A stretch of 64,000 nucleotides of DNA, taken from assembly GCF_046244365.1 (NCBI RefSeq), contig NZ_CP176395.1:3968001-4032000 (forward strand), written 5' to 3'. Positions 26,166 through 35,621 of this stretch are shown in pieces. The notes beneath the pieces are model-generated. The model did not search any database, was not told the origin of the DNA, and worked only from the letters and a program-made list of their open reading frames with translations. The translations under genes and the position numbers were made by a program. Each line of letters starts with the position of its first letter. Position 1 is the stretch's first letter. The DNA is from Paenibacillus_V sp046244365 (GTDB lineage: Bacteria; Bacillota; Bacilli; Paenibacillales; NBRC-103111).

Positions 26166-26720
26166 ATGCGCAAACAAACCATCACGTACATCGTAGCCGC
26201 TTGTATGGCCGTAACCGCTGCCGGTTGCGGACAAGCGAAGCAGCCGAACAACAACGCCGCGCAGCCTTCTGCCGCAACGCAGCAGCCTTCGCAAAGCCCG
26301 TCGCCGTCGGCTTCGATTGCGCCGGCTAAGCAGGAGAAGAGCATCCAGGTCTATTATTCCGACGAAACGGCCAGCAAGCTGGAAGTGAGAACGGTTACGA
26401 TCCGTTACGAGAACGATCAAGCCAAATACGCCGAAGCTTTCAAAGCGCTGCAGACGGGGCCGGACAAACAGGCAATTCCGCTATGCGCGGGATTGACGCT
26501 GAAGTCGGCAACCGCCAAAGACGGTGCGCTCGTACTGGACGTTTCTTTAAATCCGGACGGGCAATTAGGATCAAATGGGGAAGCGATGCTTTTGCAGGCC
26601 CTGCAAAAGACGCTGTTTCAATTTACCGAATTGAAATCGATCGACGTGCTGCTTGACGGCAAGCAAGTCGAAAGTTTAATGGGGCATATGGATTTGCCGC
26701 ATCCTATGCACAGGTCTTAA
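26166..26720 (+). CDS. GerMN-domain lipoprotein
   Basis: 184 residues. Lipobox VTAAGCG places the modified Cys at residue 20; a Ser/Pro/Gln-rich linker (about 25-50) is followed by one GerMN domain beginning IQVYYSDETASKLEVRTV. B. subtilis GerM has two such domains and is needed for sporulation and germination, so this single-domain form is a relative rather than a clear orthologue. GGGAGGGG lies 6 nt before the ATG. It sits between a wall amidase and an SLH protein, which fits a cell-envelope role. Confidence 0.82.
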   Translation: MRKQTITYIVAACMAVTAAGCGQAKQPNNNAAQPSAATQQPSQSPSPSASIAPAKQEKSIQVYYSDETASKLEVRTVTIRYENDQAKYAEAFKALQTGPDKQAIPLCAGLTLKSATAKDGALVLDVSLNPDGQLGSNGEAMLLQALQKTLFQFTELKSIDVLLDGKQVESLMGHMDLPHPMHRS

Positions 26721-26750
26721 CGGGCGGCTCATGGAGAGAGGGGAAAACAG

Positions 26751-29504
26751 ATGGGTAATTCGAAGGTGGCAAAACGCGCTGTCGTCGTAACGATCGCGGC
26801 GACGATGGCGCTTGGCGGCGCTCCCGTATGGGCGGAAACGACCGGGGGAACGGGAACGGCCCAAGGAAGCACGGCGACGGCGAAATCTAGCTTTCCCGAT
26901 GTGGCGGTTTCGCACTGGGCGAACAAACATATTACGAAACTATCGCTGCTCGGAATCATTCAAGGATACGACGGCAAATTTTTCCCGGAGAACAATGTTT
27001 CCCAGCAAGATGCGCTTATTATGGCAATCCGCATGATGGGACTCGAGGATAAAGCGAAGGGGAACAGCGTCGAGACGGTCCTGCCTAAAAATATGGTCGT
27101 ACGCAGCGACGCAAAACCTTACGTCATCCAGGCGATCGAGAGCGGGCTGATCAAAATTCAGGAAGAGTCCGACAGCGCGGGCAGCGGAGACAAAACGAGT
27201 TGGGGAGAGCGCGGCGCATCGCGCGAATGGATCGCCAAAATCGTCGTCCGCATGCTCGGCAAGCAAGGAGAAGCGGACAAGCAGCAAAACGGCTCGACTT
27301 CATTCTCCGATACGTCCAGCATGTCTTCCTGGGCAATCGGCTACATAAACGCGGCGGTAGGCATGAAGCTTGTGGATGGCTTCGAGGACGGAAGCTTCAA
27401 GCCGAAGGGCAGCGTAACGCGGGCCCAAATGGCGACATTCCTGAGCCGGGCTGCCAAAGACATCGCTCAGCTTTCGGGGCAAGCTTCGATCCGGTACATC
27501 GACCAGATTGGCGATAAGTCCATTCGGTTAGCCGATTCGGTCGGCACACTCTCAAGTTTTGGCGTAAGCGGCGCAACCGCTATTTTTAACGCTTCGAACG
27601 ATCCCGGACAAATCAAGTTCAGCGATTTGAAAGCGGGCAGCGAAATCTACGTAGTGACGCAAGGTACGAATGCGGTTTATATCGAGGTGGTTCGCGAGGA
27701 TGCCGGGATCGAAATGGCCGAGGGCGTTCTTGAAGAGGTCAATTTGGTCGAAATGAAGCTGAAACTGACTGCCGCTACCGGAACCGGCTGGTACGATCTG
27801 GCGCAAGCCGTCACGGTGCTCAACAAAGACGGCAGCGGGTCCAGTCTCGGCTCCTTGGAGAAGGGCAGCAAGCTTGCGCTTAAACGCTTGTCTTATCCAG
27901 CCGGCAGCAAGTTCAGCCAGGTAACAATCGTACAGCCGCCTGTCATCGCGAATGCCGAAGGTGCCGTACAAAGCGTCAAAGCTTCGGAAAATAAGCTGAT
28001 CGTTGCGGAAAAAGATAAAGGCACGGTTGAGTACACGCTGGCGGCCGGTGCCGATATTACGTTTAAGGGCACGACCTCGACCGAGCTCGGCAAGCTTCAG
28101 CAAGGAGACAAGGTCAAGTACCAGACGCTTAACGGCGCCATTACGACGCTTGACGTCACTAAGCCTTATGCGGAGACGGTCGATCAAGGGAAGCTGGAAT
28201 ATGTAAGCTCGGACGCGGGCAATTCCTATGTGACCATCCGTAAAGCGGCCGGAAACAAACCGGCAAGCTATGACGTTCGCTCCGACGTTACGGTGACGAT
28301 TCCCGGATTGTCATATGCGGGGGTCAAAGATTTGAAGGTAGGGGACGAACTGAAAGTCGAGCTTGACGACAATAACAACGTCACCGCCATTATCGTGATG
28401 TCCCGCTCGATTCGAACGACGTATATGGTTTCGGTTGTCAGCTACGACGCCGATACGAAATCGTTAACCGTTCTCCAGGACGGTCGTCCCGAAGCTTATG
28501 TGTTGAGCGATAACACGGTTATCGATAAGAACGGCTATCCGGTTACGGTCGCGAATTTCCCCAGTCAATTTCCAAAGGGCATGAAAATTGATCTGGTCGC
28601 TTCCCAAGGCGATAAATCCGTGCAAAAAATTATGGTATCCAATACGTACGAAGGAACCATCGCGCTTATCAACTCCACAACGTCCGATTTAACGATCAAA
28701 ACGGATGACGGACAAATCTTGCCGTTAAAACTTAGCTCGTCTCCGCTAGTTGAGTTGGCAGGGGGACAAGGGGCTGCGGTTCCTTCCAAGCTGGCAGTCG
28801 ACGACAAGGTCAAAGTGACGCTTAGTTCGTCGCAGGATCGGGTTAGCAGCGTGCAGCAAGTGAAAACAAAGCTGGTCCGGCTGGTTTTCAAGGATGAACC
28901 GAACCGCCAAATCAAAGTAATTGACGAATCGGGAGCAACGTCTACTTTTATCGTTAACTATGACGTTCCGATTATCAACTCGTCCAAAACAAATGCCGTT
29001 TTCGCGGATATGAGCATCGACGAGAACATGCATATTTCGTTTACGGGAACTAAAGTTACGAAAGTCGCTATGCAGTCAACCCTGCGCGGCTCGGTTACAT
29101 CCGTTGATGCGGCAACCGGCAAACTGATCGTGCAAGAATCGTCGGGAACAAGGCAAACGATCGATACGGCGGGTAAATTCATCGTACGTCAAGGCAATGC
29201 TGCGAACGGTTCGCTTTCTTCCCTTAAGCAAGGAGACCGCATCGAGCTGAACGCCAATCCGGATGGCGGCTTCACGGCAACGGTTGCCGAGAAGCAGCAG
29301 AGAACGGTTTCCGGATACAATCCGAGCTCGAGGGTGCTCACGCTGCTGCTTAGAGCGATTGGCGATAAGACGGAATACGTGCTCCATCAGAACGTTTACG
29401 TTCACAGAGGGGATACGGCGGTCATTCCGAATTACCTGGTGGCGCAAGAGCAAGTTTCGATCTATTTGATCGACGGCAAGATTATTGAGGTAGAACGTCA
29501 GTAA
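26751..29504 (+). CDS. S-layer homology domain surface protein
   Basis: 917 residues. Signal peptide 1-29 (ending PVWAE), then SLH repeats: a clear one at about 47-100 (FPDVAVSHWANKHITKL), a degenerate one at 100-165 and a clear third at about 182-236 (ITRA-like VTRAQMATFLSRAA). The rest is a long run of beta-rich modules with recurring sequence such as LKVGDELKVE, LQQGDKVKY and LKQGDRIEL, suggesting repeated small barrels. SLH domains bind pyruvylated secondary wall polymer. Function of the beta part is unknown. GGAGAGAGGGG precedes the ATG. Same strand and short gaps suggest an operon with the two upstream genes. Confidence 0.88.
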   Translation: MGNSKVAKRAVVVTIAATMALGGAPVWAETTGGTGTAQGSTATAKSSFPDVAVSHWANKHITKLSLLGIIQGYDGKFFPENNVSQQDALIMAIRMMGLEDKAKGNSVETVLPKNMVVRSDAKPYVIQAIESGLIKIQEESDSAGSGDKTSWGERGASREWIAKIVVRMLGKQGEADKQQNGSTSFSDTSSMSSWAIGYINAAVGMKLVDGFEDGSFKPKGSVTRAQMATFLSRAAKDIAQLSGQASIRYIDQIGDKSIRLADSVGTLSSFGVSGATAIFNASNDPGQIKFSDLKAGSEIYVVTQGTNAVYIEVVREDAGIEMAEGVLEEVNLVEMKLKLTAATGTGWYDLAQAVTVLNKDGSGSSLGSLEKGSKLALKRLSYPAGSKFSQVTIVQPPVIANAEGAVQSVKASENKLIVAEKDKGTVEYTLAAGADITFKGTTSTELGKLQQGDKVKYQTLNGAITTLDVTKPYAETVDQGKLEYVSSDAGNSYVTIRKAAGNKPASYDVRSDVTVTIPGLSYAGVKDLKVGDELKVELDDNNNVTAIIVMSRSIRTTYMVSVVSYDADTKSLTVLQDGRPEAYVLSDNTVIDKNGYPVTVANFPSQFPKGMKIDLVASQGDKSVQKIMVSNTYEGTIALINSTTSDLTIKTDDGQILPLKLSSSPLVELAGGQGAAVPSKLAVDDKVKVTLSSSQDRVSSVQQVKTKLVRLVFKDEPNRQIKVIDESGATSTFIVNYDVPIINSSKTNAVFADMSIDENMHISFTGTKVTKVAMQSTLRGSVTSVDAATGKLIVQESSGTRQTIDTAGKFIVRQGNAANGSLSSLKQGDRIELNANPDGGFTATVAEKQQRTVSGYNPSSRVLTLLLRAIGDKTEYVLHQNVYVHRGDTAVIPNYLVAQEQVSIYLIDGKIIEVERQ

Positions 29505-29543
29505 GCCCTCATTCTGTGCTACTCACACACAGTTGACATGATC

Positions 29544-29597
29544 AGAATCCGGCAGCAAAGCGACAGGCTTTCGTTGCCGGATTCTTTGCGTTTTTTT
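29544..29597 (+). terminator. Terminator after the SLH gene
   Basis: AGAATCCGGCA / TGCCGGATTCT arms with an inner AAAGC-GCTTT pairing, then seven T. Confidence 0.9.
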
Positions 29598-29700
29598 CGC
29601 GTTGTGACCTATTCGAAATGCACCGCATGATGCCGGCAAAAAAAAGACAAGGAATTTTCGCTTTTTTGCGAAAAAGTTCGGTTTTTGATGAAGGAAAGCA

Positions 29701-29729
29701 TTGATTATCCTTGTATGATTCTGTACACT
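29701..29729 (+). promoter_or_regulatory. nth promoter
   Basis: TTGATT at 29701-29706, 17-nt spacer, TACACT at 29724-29729, 53 nt before the GTG start. Confidence 0.55.
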
Positions 29730-29781
29730 GATGGGTATTGGGCAAAAGCTACTACTTGCAATGGGGGAGGGATGACGCCAA

Positions 29782-30459
29782 GTGGTCCAGAAACAAGTTC
29801 GACACGTGCTTGACACGATTGCGGAGATGTTTCCCGATGCGCATTGCGAGTTACGCCATTCCAATCCGTTCGAATTAACGATTGCGGTACTGCTATCCGC
29901 TCAATGCACGGATGAAACGGTCAATAAAGTGACCCAAACGCTGTTTGAGAAATATAAAAAGCCTGAAGATTATGTGTCCGTTCCGCTTGACGAGCTGGAG
30001 CAGGATATTCGCCGGATCGGGCTGTTCCGCAGCAAAGCCAAAAACATCCAAAGCTTGTGCCGAATTTTGTTGGATACATATGACGGAAACGTACCGGAGA
30101 AGCACGAGCAGCTTGTCGAGCTGCCCGGCGTGGGCAGGAAGACGGCTAACGTGGTCGTTTCGAATGCTTTCGGCGTACCGGCTATAGCTGTCGATACTCA
30201 TGTCGAGCGTGTTTCCAAACGGTTGGGCATGGCGAAGGAAGAAGATTCGGTGCTGGAAGTCGAGAAGAAGCTGATGAAAAAGGTCCCGAAGGACGAATGG
30301 ACGATAACGCACCACCGGCTCATTTTTTTCGGGAGATATCACTGCAAAGCGCAAAACCCTAGCTGTACCGTCTGCCCTCTCCTCGAGGGTTGCCGGGAGG
30401 GCAAAAAACGTATGAAAACGCCGAAGATTAGAAAGACTAGTAAGATTGTAAAGAGATAG
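29782..30459 (+). CDS. nth: Endonuclease III, DNA glycosylase / AP lyase
   Basis: 225 residues. Helix-hairpin-helix LPGVGRKTANVV with the catalytic lysine, the catalytic aspartate in VDTHVERVSKRLG, and a 4Fe-4S loop with spacing C-x6-C-x2-C-x5-C at the C-terminus. It removes oxidised pyrimidines in base excision repair. The GTG at 29782 is in frame with the family start; the nearby ATG at 29772 is in another frame. GGGGGAGGG lies about 10 nt upstream. A basic tail (RKTSKIVKR) extends past the cluster. Confidence 0.95.
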   Translation: MVQKQVRHVLDTIAEMFPDAHCELRHSNPFELTIAVLLSAQCTDETVNKVTQTLFEKYKKPEDYVSVPLDELEQDIRRIGLFRSKAKNIQSLCRILLDTYDGNVPEKHEQLVELPGVGRKTANVVVSNAFGVPAIAVDTHVERVSKRLGMAKEEDSVLEVEKKLMKKVPKDEWTITHHRLIFFGRYHCKAQNPSCTVCPLLEGCREGKKRMKTPKIRKTSKIVKR

Positions 30460-30489
30460 CGACGATAACGAATAAGGATGGGATTAAAG

Positions 30490-30762
30490 ATGAAATGCAT
30501 CGCAGTTTATACGAAAAGCTTCGAACAATTTTCGGACATTTACGAGGAAGTTCTGAATACGCCGCTTGCGGAGAACGAAGAGCGCGAGGTTGAGGGCGTA
30601 GTGGTTAGCGAATCGGGTACCGTGCCGGAAAACTATTTGGATCGGATGAAGGTTCGTCCGGACGTTGTCGTCATGAAGGTGAAGGACAAGGATATTACGA
30701 TTTTGCAGCACGGCGACGTGTTCGAGATCTTCATTCCCGAAGAAGAAAACGTACTGCTATAG
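30490..30762 (+). CDS. Conserved small protein of unknown function
   Basis: 90 residues, acidic overall, opening MKCIAVYTKSFEQFSDIYEE and ending in IPEEENVLL. No catalytic motif is visible. The coding pattern, AAGGA site and terminator right after the stop support a real gene, 30 nt after nth and probably co-transcribed with it. I have a vague memory of such proteins being labelled NAD/FAD-utilising in Paenibacillaceae, but nothing in the sequence supports that. Confidence 0.7.
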   Translation: MKCIAVYTKSFEQFSDIYEEVLNTPLAENEEREVEGVVVSESGTVPENYLDRMKVRPDVVVMKVKDKDITILQHGDVFEIFIPEEENVLL

Positions 30763-30768
30763 AAGCCG

Positions 30769-30794
30769 GAAGCCGAATTTTTCGGCTTCTTTTT
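30769..30794 (+). terminator. Terminator after the nth unit
   Basis: GAAGCCGAA / TTCGGCTTC with a 3-nt loop, then five T. Confidence 0.85.
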
Positions 30795-30806
30795 ACACAA
30801 ACGGAA

Positions 30807-30833
30807 GCCCCACGTCCAAGGTGGGGTTTTTTT
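30807..30833 (+). terminator. Second terminator-like hairpin before dynA
   Basis: CCCCAC-N7-GTGGGG followed by seven T. A second GTGGGG preceded by C at 30866-30872 could pair with the same left arm and compete with the terminator. Confidence 0.6.
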
Positions 30834-30949
30834 GAAGAGGAAAGGCCTCCACAAAGCTTCAGTAGCGTGGGGTTATTTACGAGAGTACGGGAGAAGGCTG
30901 CGGAGAGGCAGCCGATCCCGGGTACGACCGGGCAGCGGGGGGAACAAGA

Positions 30950-33900
30950 ATGAATAATCAAACGCTTTTGGACATTGCGCAGCTGATGCGGGAGTCGGGG
31001 GACGGTCTTCATGCGGAAAAGCTGGCGGAAGTTGAACGGAAATATTCGTCGGGCGAGCTGACGATCGCATTCTGCGGCCACTTTTCCGCGGGGAAATCCA
31101 GCCTGGTTAACCGGCTTTGCGGCCACCGGCTGCTGCCTTCCAGTCCGATTCCGACAAGCGCGAATATCGTAGCGATCCGGAATGGCGCTCCGGCGGTCAA
31201 AGTTACGCGCACGGGCGGTTCGGCGGGAGAGCGCACGGCGGTCATCGCTCCCGAAGAGCTTGACGCCTATTGCAAAAATGGGGAAGACATCGCATCCATC
31301 GATATTTCGTATCCGATTCCGCTGCTGGGCGACCGGCTGGCGCTTCTCGATACGCCGGGCGTCGATTCGACCGACGATGCGCACCGTATGGCGACGGAAT
31401 CCGCCCTGCATTTGGCGGACGTCGTTTTTTACGTCATGGATTACAATCATGTGCTTTCCGAAATGAATTTCGAGTTTGCCAAAAAGCTGAAGGAATGGGG
31501 CAAGCCGATCTATTTGATCGTCAATCAAATCGACAAGCACCGCGAGCAGGAGCTGACCTTCGAGGCTTTCCGCCAAGGCGTTGCGGAGGCGTTCGCCAAC
31601 TGGCATATTTCGCCTGACGGTTTCGTCTATTTGTCGTTGAAATATCCCGATCATCCGCATCATGAGTGGGAAAAGCTGCTCTGGCTGATCGGCAGCCTTC
31701 AGGAGAAGGCCGATGAGCTGCGCGAATGGTCCGCCATTTGTTCGGCGGATCAGCTGATTCGCGATCATGCCAAGGTGCTGGAAACGCAGAACGAGGCGGA
31801 GAAGAGCAAACTGGCCGAGATCGCCGCGGACGTAAAGCCGTTGCAGGACGCCCACGGCGCGGAAGCTGTGGACGAGGAGGGCGGCGAGGGAACGGAGCCG
31901 GAAACAGACGGCGGCGATGCGGCGTCTTTGACGGAAGCGCTCAACCTCAAACGCCGGGAGCTTGCCGCTTTGACGGAGCAGGCGGACAGGAAACTGGCGG
32001 ATTGGAAGATAGAGCTCCAGAAGCTTTTGGACAACGCGAACATTACGCCGGCGGGTACGCGCGATTTGGCCGAGCATTACTTGCAAGCCCGGAAGCCAGG
32101 CTTTAAGGTCGGCTTTTTTGCAGGGGCTGCGAAGACGGCGAAGGAAACGGAAAGCCGGCTGGCGGCGTTTCAGGCCGATTTCAGCGAGCGCGTTCGGGCC
32201 AATATCGCTTGGCATTTGCAGACGTGGGTCAAGGCGGCGCTGGAAGAGACCGGTTTGAAGGGCGAAGCCTACTCAGGAGCAGTCGATTCGATAGCCTTCG
32301 AGGTATCTCCGCAGTGGCTCGCCAATCAGGTGCAGCCGGGCGCCAGCTTCACCGGGGAATATACGCTTAACTATGCGAAGCAGATCGCTGGCGAGGTGAA
32401 GACGCAGTTCCGCCGGCTGTCGCTCGAGGTGCTCGAGCGGGCGCATGCCGAGCTCGCGGAGGCGAGCCGGGCGGAGGCGGACGCTCTGCGCGCCGAGCTT
32501 GCGGCGCTGGAACGGCGCTGCGAAGCGCAGCAGGCGCTCGAGCGGCTGCGCGCGCAGGAGGCGGCGTATGCCGAGGCGCTGCGCCAGCGGCTGCGCGAGG
32601 GCGGAGCCGCCGCGAAGCCGGCGGTGCCGGACGGCGCGGCGCTTGAAGCCGCTGCGCCGTCCGCGCCGGGCGAGCGCGCCGCCGTGCCGGCGCCGGCGGA
32701 GCCGCAGCCGGCCGCCGCGAGCCGCGGCGAAGCCGCCTCGGCGGCGCAGGCGAAGGCGCCGCAGGCCGCCGCCGCAGGCGAGGGCGCCGCGGGCGCGCAT
32801 GCCGCGCGGCTGCGGGACACCGCCGTGCAGCTGCGCGGCGCCGCCGAGCTGGTCGGCGGCATCCCGGCGCTCGGCTCGATCGCGCGCTCGATGCGCGAGA
32901 AAGCCGACCGGCTCGCCGGCAACCGCTTTACGATCGCCTTGTTCGGAGCGTTCAGCGCCGGCAAGTCCTCGTTCGCCAACGCGTTGCTCGGCGAACGGGT
33001 GCTGCCGGTTTCGCCGAACCCGACGACCGCGGCGATCAATACGATCGTACCGGCGACTCCGGAGCATCCGCACGGCACCGTGCGCGTGAAGATGAAGCAG
33101 GAGGAAGCGGTGCTCGAAGAGGTTCGCTACTCGCTTCGCGTGCTCGGTCATCCAAGCGGCGGCTGGGACGACGCGCTCGCCAAGATTGAAGCGATCGCGC
33201 CGCAGCAGGTGAACGCGGGCGGCAAAGCGCACTACACGTTCCTGAAGGCGGTCGCCAAGGGCTACGGCGAAGCGAAAGAAAGCTTCGGCCGGGAGCTGAT
33301 CGCCGGTTTCGAGCAGTTTGCCTCGTATGTCGCCGAAGAACGGAAATCCTGTTTCGTCGAAACGATTGCGCTGCATTACGCAAACAAGCTGACCGACCAA
33401 GGCGTCGTGTTCGTCGATACGCCTGGGGCCGATTCGATTAATGCCCGGCATACCGGCGTCGCCTTTAACTATATAAAGAATGCTGACGCGATCTTGTTCG
33501 TCACGTATTATAATCATGCGTTTTCGCAGGCGGACCGTGAATTTTTGCTCCAGCTGGGGCGCGTCAAGGACAGCTTCGAGATGGATAAAATGTTTTTCAT
33601 CGTCAATGCCGCCGATTTGGCGGAGGACAGCGACGAGCTCAAACAGGTCGTCGCGCATGTGGAAGATAACCTGCTCAAGCACGGGATTCGCAATCCGCGC
33701 ATTTATCCGGTATCAAGCAAGCTGGCGGTTGAAGGCAAAATGCAGGCGGACCGCAAGCTCGTCGAAGAATCGGGCATCGAGCCCTTCGAGCAGGATTTCA
33801 TCCGCTTTACGTTCGAGGAGCTGACCGGCATTACGGTGCGTGCGGCCAAGCACGAAATGAAACGCGCTTCCGCGCTTTTGCAGGAATGGATGGCGAGCGC

Positions 33901-34699
33901 GAGACAGGGCGAGGCTGAGCGCAAGGAACGGCTTCGCGCGCTGGACGACGCGTTTGAAGCGGTACAAGCGGAGCTGAAAGCCCCGCTCTCCGCAAGCTAT
34001 GTGCAGGATATGGGGAAAGAAACGCAGGAGCTTTTGTATTACGTGAAGCAGCGGGCGATGTACCGCTTCGGCGACTTCTATCAGATGGCGTTCAACCCCG
34101 CTTCGCTGCGCGAGGACGGCGGCGATATCCGCAAGCTGCTTCGTTCCGCCTGGATCGAGCTGCAAAGGCTGCTTTCTTACGATTTCTCGCAAGAAGTACT
34201 CGCCACGACGCTGCGCGTCGAACAGTTTATGAACCGGAGCGCAGCAACCATGCTTTCGGAAAAAGCCGCGGGCGTGCGTGAGCGGCTGCCGGCATTTGAG
34301 AGCGAACCGTTTGAGAAAGCTTCCTTCACTACTCCGGAGGTAGAGGAGACGCTTGAGATCGGCGAGGCGGACGAGAAATGGCTGCATGGCTTTTTCAAAA
34401 GCGGGAAGCATTTCTTTGAAGGAGAAGGGAAGCAAAAGCTTCGTGCTTCGCTCGAGTCGAAGCTTGCCGAGCCGATCGCCGCTTATCTGGAGCGCCACCG
34501 GAGTTTGATTGCCGACATGTATGGCGGTCAGTTCGAACGACTGCTGCTGGAAAGGCGGGGCGCCTTGCTCGAAGCCGCCGCCGAGCATGTATCGGGTATC
34601 CGCGACGCGCTGGAGATGAAGGTCGATTTCGATAAGCTCAGGCATATGCAGGAGCAGCTCGAGGTGCTGTACGGGGAAGAAGCGGCCGTTAAAGCTTGA
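30950..34699 (+). CDS. dynA: Double-headed bacterial dynamin-like GTPase
   Basis: 1249 residues made of two fused dynamin modules, as in B. subtilis DynA (YpbR). Module 1: G1 GHFSAGKSS (43-51), G3 DTPGVD, G4 NQID. Module 2: G1 GAFSAGKSS (about 665), G3 DTPGAD, with NAAD at the G4 place. Each is followed by long helical stalk regions. DynA tethers and fuses membranes and helps cells survive membrane damage and phage lysis; that role is transferred from the family. GGGGGG lies 7 nt before the ATG. The link between modules (about residues 490-640) is an Ala/Arg/Glu-rich, extremely GC-rich stretch. Confidence 0.92.
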   Translation: MNNQTLLDIAQLMRESGDGLHAEKLAEVERKYSSGELTIAFCGHFSAGKSSLVNRLCGHRLLPSSPIPTSANIVAIRNGAPAVKVTRTGGSAGERTAVIAPEELDAYCKNGEDIASIDISYPIPLLGDRLALLDTPGVDSTDDAHRMATESALHLADVVFYVMDYNHVLSEMNFEFAKKLKEWGKPIYLIVNQIDKHREQELTFEAFRQGVAEAFANWHISPDGFVYLSLKYPDHPHHEWEKLLWLIGSLQEKADELREWSAICSADQLIRDHAKVLETQNEAEKSKLAEIAADVKPLQDAHGAEAVDEEGGEGTEPETDGGDAASLTEALNLKRRELAALTEQADRKLADWKIELQKLLDNANITPAGTRDLAEHYLQARKPGFKVGFFAGAAKTAKETESRLAAFQADFSERVRANIAWHLQTWVKAALEETGLKGEAYSGAVDSIAFEVSPQWLANQVQPGASFTGEYTLNYAKQIAGEVKTQFRRLSLEVLERAHAELAEASRAEADALRAELAALERRCEAQQALERLRAQEAAYAEALRQRLREGGAAAKPAVPDGAALEAAAPSAPGERAAVPAPAEPQPAAASRGEAASAAQAKAPQAAAAGEGAAGAHAARLRDTAVQLRGAAELVGGIPALGSIARSMREKADRLAGNRFTIALFGAFSAGKSSFANALLGERVLPVSPNPTTAAINTIVPATPEHPHGTVRVKMKQEEAVLEEVRYSLRVLGHPSGGWDDALAKIEAIAPQQVNAGGKAHYTFLKAVAKGYGEAKESFGRELIAGFEQFASYVAEERKSCFVETIALHYANKLTDQGVVFVDTPGADSINARHTGVAFNYIKNADAILFVTYYNHAFSQADREFLLQLGRVKDSFEMDKMFFIVNAADLAEDSDELKQVVAHVEDNLLKHGIRNPRIYPVSSKLAVEGKMQADRKLVEESGIEPFEQDFIRFTFEELTGITVRAAKHEMKRASALLQEWMASARQGEAERKERLRALDDAFEAVQAELKAPLSASYVQDMGKETQELLYYVKQRAMYRFGDFYQMAFNPASLREDGGDIRKLLRSAWIELQRLLSYDFSQEVLATTLRVEQFMNRSAATMLSEKAAGVRERLPAFESEPFEKASFTTPEVEETLEIGEADEKWLHGFFKSGKHFFEGEGKQKLRASLESKLAEPIAAYLERHRSLIADMYGGQFERLLLERRGALLEAAAEHVSGIRDALEMKVDFDKLRHMQEQLEVLYGEEAAVKA

Positions 34700-34717
34700 C
34701 CCGCTTTTTATAACGAG

Positions 34718-34761
34718 AAAAAGACTGTTTCCTTTCGAAATGAAGGGAAGCAGTCTTTTTT
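34718..34761 (+). terminator. dynA terminator
   Basis: AAAAAGACTG / CAGTCTTTTT outer arms with further pairing of TTTCCTTT to GAAGGGAA inside. Confidence 0.85.
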
Positions 34762-35444
34762 GCGTGTCGGTAAAGGAACGTTCATCCTCTTTTACTACAT
34801 GACCAATCATTCCGAAATGAAGCCGCTGCATGAAGCCGACACCGGGCGAATGGGCATCACGGATCGTTCGCGCGTCCGAACGGTTCGGAATTTTCCGCTA
34901 TACCGATTTTCTCCGATTTGAACAATTTTCGCTTCGATAGAACAATATTCGCATGGGTTTTTCCGGGTTCCTACGGTTATGGGAAAGTTGGGAAAATAAT
35001 GCGGAATGCGTTTTTTCTGTTTTTCACGAAAGGGCTTTCATTGGCCCTGAAAGGCACGATTTAAGAGAATACGTTGGATTGTGTTTGCATTTCAACATGA
35101 TATGTAAGTATAAGCGGTTATATGCGGGATTCCACTCATTGCCGTATGTTTCATATGGTGCTAACATTCAACGTATTACGGGTACACAATTTGGTAAATC
35201 GCTTTCTATTCCAGCTTTTCCAGCCCGTAAACGCGCTAAATCGGTTTCGAAATCAACCACGCTAAGAGGAGGAGTTTTGCTGCAAAAATCTTGCGATTTG
35301 CGGGGCAAATCCGACGTAGGGGTGCGAAGCGATGTCGTTTCATCCGGCGGTGCGCTAACACCGCATGTTCCGAAGCACCACTTCTCAAAACGGAATTGGT
35401 TTCACGGGTTTCTGGGAAATTGAAAAGCTTTTCTGGTTGTAACT
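34762..35444. other. Gene-free leader-like region upstream of the ABC pair
   Basis: About 680 nt with no convincing gene. A 13-nt direct repeat GAACAATTTTCGC / GAACAATATTCGC lies at 34920-34932 and 34940-34952 (20-nt period, two helical turns). A clean hairpin GCGGTG-N6-CACCGC lies at 35347-35364. I recognise no known riboswitch. An open frame at 34953-35423 has no ribosome site or family features. Confidence 0.5.
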
Positions 35445-35609
35445 ATGAATAATCATGCAGCGTATGCATTCAAAAACAGTTCCCTAAAGGAAAGGATCCA
35501 GGGTTGCGATGAGGCTTTCCCGGCGAGGGGAAGTTCAGTCGCTCCTACAATCTTATCCGGCAGAGGAAAACTATGCTTACGAAGAACTTTCCTGACGGAA
35601 AGTTTGTAG
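35445..35609 (+). CDS. Possible 54-residue leader peptide of the ABC exporter
   Basis: ATG at 35445, stop TAG at 35607-35609. The stop codon overlaps the AGGGGG ribosome site of the exporter gene, so translation of the leader would directly affect initiation downstream. Two hairpins lie inside it: CTTTCCC / GGGGAAG near 35513-35532 and AACTTTCC-TGAC-GGAAAGTT (35585-35604), the latter ending just before the ribosome site. In B. subtilis the bmrCD exporter genes are preceded by a small ORF bmrB and an attenuator; this layout is similar. The weak point is the lack of a good ribosome site before the ATG. Confidence 0.4.
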   Translation: MNNHAAYAFKNSSLKERIQGCDEAFPARGSSVAPTILSGRGKLCLRRTFLTESL

Positions 35610-35621
35610 GGGGTTGTCACT

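Noticed and set aside
30731..32215. 494-codon minus-strand frame over the start of dynA
   Set aside because: Overlaps the GTPase module, which has clear conserved motifs; no ribosome site.
32273..33682. 469-codon open frame on the minus strand inside dynA
   Set aside because: Antisense shadow of the GC-rich dynA linker and module 2; Arg/Gly-rich translation without domains.
34953..35423. 156-codon open frame upstream of the ABC pair
   Set aside because: No ribosome site, no family feature, odd composition; it runs across a structured non-coding region.
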